Shown: positions 4,275 through 6,913 of the stretch, piece by piece
Layout: the number at the start of each line of letters is the position of its first letter
Numbering within the stretch: the stretch's first letter is position 1
Source: Thiotrichales bacterium
GTDB taxonomy: Bacteria; Pseudomonadota; Gammaproteobacteria; Thiomicrospirales; Thiomicrospiraceae
Assembly (NCBI GenBank): GCA_027036095.1
Contig: JALVTA010000131.1
Location: 1 to 6,913 of the forward strand
Length of the DNA: 6,913 nt
Reading direction: 5' to 3'
The notes under the pieces: generated by a model
Database searches by the model: none
What the model was told of the DNA's origin: nothing
The model's input: only the letters and a program-made list of their open reading frames with translations
Made by a program: the position numbers and the translations under genes

Positions 4275-6764
4275 ATGAGCGAGGAACAGGTAAAAATGGG
4301 GGAGACCCCGTCTGCAGAAGAACCGAGAGAGGCGGAGCTGGTCGAGGAGAACACGCCGCCTGCGAAAGCAGACGCCCAGCTGCCGCGCACCCTCTATCTG
4401 CTGCCGATCAAGGACCGCCCCTTCTTTCCCGGCCAGACGCTGCCGGTGGTGCTCAACAAGTCGGCCTGGCTCGAGACGCTGGAGGCGGTGGCGGACGCCC
4501 AGCAGAACGTCATCGGCGTGGTGTTCACCACCGCCGAGGACAACCAGCGCGCAAGGCCGGACGAGCTGGCCCGCATCGGCACGGTGGTGCGCATCCACGA
4601 CCTGAAGGTCAAGGAAGACCACATCCAGCTCATCGCGGAGGGGCTGCGCCGCTTCCGCATCGACCATCTGGTGTCCGAGCAGCCGCCCTACAAGGCGGTG
4701 GTGGACTACCCGGAGGACATTCACGACGCCTCCGAGACGGAACTGAAGGCCTACGGGCTGGCGCTGATGAACGCCTTCCGCGAGCTTTTGCCCCTCAACC
4801 CCCTCTACAGCGAGGAGCTGCGCTACTTCCTCAACCGTTTCGGCCCCTCCAACCACGCCCAGCTGGCGGATTTCGCCGCCACGCTCACCACCGCCGAGGG
4901 CGAGAAGCTGCAGGAGGTGCTGGAGACGCTCAACCTGAGCGAACGGCTGGAGAAGGCGCTCAGGCTGATCCAGGACGAAATCGAGATCTCCCGCATTCAG
5001 AGCAACATCCGCGAGCGGGTGGAGGAAAACCTTACCCAGCACCAGCGGGAGTTCTTCCTCAAGCAGCAGCTCAAGGAGATCCAGAAGGAGCTGGGCATCG
5101 TCAAGGATGACCGCACCGCTGACGTGGACCTGTTCCGCGAGCGCATCGAGAAGCTGCAGCTGACGGAAGAGGCCCGCGCCAAAGCGGAAGAGGAACTGGA
5201 CAAACTCGGCGTGCTGGACCCCCACTCGCCCGAATACGCCGTCTCGCGCAACTGGCTCGACTGGCTCACCCAGCTGCCGTGGGGCGTGCACAGCGAGGAC
5301 CGGCTCGATCTGGACCACGCCCGCAAGGTGCTGGACAGACGCCACGACGGGCTGGAAGACGTCAAGGAGCGTATTCTGGAATTCATCGCCGTCGGCAAAC
5401 TCAAGGGCGAGGTCTCCGGCGCCATCATTCTGCTGGTGGGGCCGCCCGGCGTGGGCAAGACCTCCATCGGCAAGTCCATCGCCGAGGCGCTGGGGCGCAA
5501 GTTCTACCGATTCAGCGTCGGCGGCATGCGCGACGAGGCGGAGATCAAGGGGCACCGACGCACCTACATCGGTGCCATGCCGGGCAAGTTCATTCAGGCG
5601 CTCAAAACCGTGGGCACCGCCAACCCGGTCATCATGCTGGACGAGATCGACAAGATCGGCGCCAGCTATCAGGGCGACCCGGCCTCCGCCCTGCTGGAGG
5701 CGCTGGACCCGGAGCAGAACAGCGAATTTCTCGATCACTATCTGGACGTGCGCTTCGACCTGTCCAACGTGCTGTTCGTCTGCACCGCCAACCAGCTGGA
5801 CACCATCCCCGGCCCGCTGCTGGACCGCATGGAGGTGATCCGCCTCTCCGGCTACATCACCGAAGAGAAGGTGGCCATCGCCAGACACCACCTGTGGCCG
5901 CGCCTGCTGGAAGAAGCGGGGCTGAAGCGCAGTCAGCTGCGCATCACCGAGGCGGCCATCCGCCATGTGATCGAGGGCTACGCCCGTGAGGCCGGCGTGC
6001 GTTCCCTGCAGAAACAGCTGGGCAAGATCGTGCGCAAGGCGGCCATGAAGCTGGTCACCGACGAAGCGGACAGTCTCACCATCCATGTGAACGACCTGCC
6101 GGACTACCTGGGCCAGCCCCGCTTCCATGCAGAAAAACACCCGCGGCTGATCGGCACCGTGGTGGGACTGGCGTGGACGGCCATGGGCGGCGCCACGCTC
6201 ACGGTGGAGGCCACCCGCGTGCATACCCTCAACCGCGGCTTCAAGCTCTCCGGCCAGTTGGGCGAGGTAATGCAGGAATCGGCCAACATCGCCTACAGCT
6301 ACATCAGTTCGCACCTGCAGCCCTACAAGGCGGATCCGGAGTTCTTCGACCGCGCCTTTGTCCACCTGCATGTGCCCGATGGCGCCACGCCGAAGGACGG
6401 CCCCAGCGCCGGCATCACCATGGCCACCGCCCTGCTCTCCCTGGCCCGTGGCGAGCCGGTGCGCCAGCCGCTGGCCATGACCGGCGAGCTCAGCCTCACC
6501 GGACAGGTGCTGCCGGTGGGCGGCATCCGCGAGAAGGTCATCGCCGCACGCCGGGCCGGCATCCACACGCTGGTGCTGCCGGAGGACAACCGCAAGGACT
6601 TCGAAGAACTGCCGGACTATCTGAAGGAGGGGCTGGAAGTGCACTTTGCCCGCCACTATGACGATGTGGCACGGCTGGCCTTCAACATCCGCAGCAAATC
6701 CCCCGCACTCAAGGCGTGGCTGGAGCGGGAGGCCGCTCAGGCCGCCGAAGGGTGCAAAAGCTGA
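4275..6764 (+). CDS. lon: ATP-dependent protease Lon (LonA type)
   Basis: The product is an 829-residue cytoplasmic AAA+ serine protease that forms hexamers and degrades misfolded and specific regulatory proteins. Domains in order: an acidic unstructured leader (about 1-35), the LON substrate-binding domain (from PRTLYLLPIKDRPFFPGQ, about 37-235), a coiled-coil region including EFFLKQQLKEIQKELG (259-274), the AAA+ module with Walker A GPPGVGKT (389-396, Lys395), Walker B VIMLDE (452-457), sensor Asn506 and Arg518 in LLDRMEV, and the protease domain from about 620. The catalytic pair is Ser711 in PKDGPSAG and Lys754 in GGIREKV, 43 residues apart as in E. coli. AGGAG at 4266-4270 precedes the ATG. 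The neighbours mog and tRNA-Leu differ from the usual clpX-lon-hupB setting, and the C-terminal part recalls the second Lon (AsrA) of pseudomonads, from memory. Confidence 0.97.
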   Translation: MSEEQVKMGETPSAEEPREAELVEENTPPAKADAQLPRTLYLLPIKDRPFFPGQTLPVVLNKSAWLETLEAVADAQQNVIGVVFTTAEDNQRARPDELARIGTVVRIHDLKVKEDHIQLIAEGLRRFRIDHLVSEQPPYKAVVDYPEDIHDASETELKAYGLALMNAFRELLPLNPLYSEELRYFLNRFGPSNHAQLADFAATLTTAEGEKLQEVLETLNLSERLEKALRLIQDEIEISRIQSNIRERVEENLTQHQREFFLKQQLKEIQKELGIVKDDRTADVDLFRERIEKLQLTEEARAKAEEELDKLGVLDPHSPEYAVSRNWLDWLTQLPWGVHSEDRLDLDHARKVLDRRHDGLEDVKERILEFIAVGKLKGEVSGAIILLVGPPGVGKTSIGKSIAEALGRKFYRFSVGGMRDEAEIKGHRRTYIGAMPGKFIQALKTVGTANPVIMLDEIDKIGASYQGDPASALLEALDPEQNSEFLDHYLDVRFDLSNVLFVCTANQLDTIPGPLLDRMEVIRLSGYITEEKVAIARHHLWPRLLEEAGLKRSQLRITEAAIRHVIEGYAREAGVRSLQKQLGKIVRKAAMKLVTDEADSLTIHVNDLPDYLGQPRFHAEKHPRLIGTVVGLAWTAMGGATLTVEATRVHTLNRGFKLSGQLGEVMQESANIAYSYISSHLQPYKADPEFFDRAFVHLHVPDGATPKDGPSAGITMATALLSLARGEPVRQPLAMTGELSLTGQVLPVGGIREKVIAARRAGIHTLVLPEDNRKDFEELPDYLKEGLEVHFARHYDDVARLAFNIRSKSPALKAWLEREAAQAAEGCKS

Positions 6765-6772
6765 CTTCCGGC

Positions 6773-6801
6773 TTGACTTGAGCGGCACCGCTCTATAGAA
6801 T
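6773..6801 (+). promoter_or_regulatory. Sigma-70 promoter for tRNA-Leu
   Basis: TTGACT (6773-6778, five of six) and TAGAAT (6796-6801, five of six) are separated by exactly 17 bases and followed by a C-rich discriminator. Transcription would begin near 6808, about eight bases before the tRNA. The spacer holds the inverted repeat GAGCGG/CCGCTC (6780-6785 and 6788-6793). The promoter starts nine bases after the lon stop. Confidence 0.8.
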
Positions 6802-6815
6802 TCCGCCTCTGTCAG

Positions 6816-6902
6816 GCCAGCGTGGCGGAACTGGTAGACGCGACGGATTCAAAATCCGTTGGGGTAAAACCCGTGTCGGTTCGAGTCCGACCGCTGGTAC
6901 CA
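6816..6902 (+). tRNA. tRNA-Leu (anticodon CAA, reads UUG)
   Basis: The 87-base gene has acceptor GCCAGCG (6816-6822) pairing with CGCTGGT (6892-6898), A73 and encoded CCA at 6900-6902. The anticodon CAA (6851-6853 region, in loop TTCAAAA) sits between ACGGA and TCCGT. The long variable arm (GGGG TAAAA CCC) marks it as class II, and the T-arm is GTCGG TTCGAGT CCGAC. As in the tRNA-Arg gene of this window, pair 1:72 is G-U. It is complete and lies 11 bases before the window end. Confidence 0.96.
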
Positions 6903-6913
6903 ACCCAAGCCAC

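Noticed and set aside
4230..6788. An 852-codon open frame on the minus strand opposite lon
   Set aside because: It mirrors lon over its whole length. Its translation is rich in repeated leucine, valine, glutamine, histidine and glycine with no recognisable domain, as expected for the complement of a GC-rich gene. lon has all its catalytic motifs in order.

Overview
No clearly new biological system is visible here. The window is ordinary chromosomal housekeeping DNA from a GC-rich Gram-negative proteobacterium, most likely gammaproteobacterial, though a betaproteobacterium cannot be excluded. The grounds are an lptC-lptA-lptB cluster for lipopolysaccharide export, an hpf gene just downstream of it, a FadL-type outer-membrane channel, E. 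coli-like Mog and Lon proteins, and four tRNA genes that all encode their own 3' CCA. I do not name a species.

Layout, left to right. (1) Positions 1-1412, plus strand: the 3' end of lptC, then lptA and lptB, overlapping or nearly touching and so almost certainly one operon. (2) 1487-1825, plus strand: hpf, the ribosome hibernation factor. The rpoN gene that usually sits between lptB and hpf is absent, and ptsN, which usually follows hpf, is absent too. (3) 1849-1879: a rho-independent terminator with a U-tract on both strands, shared by hpf and the convergent fadL. (4) 1902-3149, minus strand: a FadL/OmpP1/TodX-family channel. (5) 3289-3608, minus strand: a tRNA cluster read Pro(TGG), Arg(TCT), His(GTG), driven by a near-consensus sigma-70 promoter whose -35 box overlaps the stop codon of the gene upstream. 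(6) 3648-4205, minus strand: mog, for molybdenum cofactor synthesis. (7) 4275-6764, plus strand, divergent from mog: a full-length Lon protease behind a good match to a heat-shock (sigma-32) promoter. (8) 6816-6902, plus strand: tRNA-Leu(CAA) with its own promoter.

Functionally the window joins envelope biogenesis (LptC/A/B), outer-membrane uptake (FadL), translation (four tRNAs, HPF), protein quality control (Lon) and cofactor synthesis (Mog). The points most worth a second look are the missing rpoN/ptsN, the sigma-32-like promoter and unusual gene neighbourhood of lon, the NPA-to-NAA change in FadL, and the compact tRNA promoter. Every gap between genes is shorter than 150 bases. The longest, 3150-3288 upstream of fadL, shows a clear ribosome binding site but no convincing promoter.
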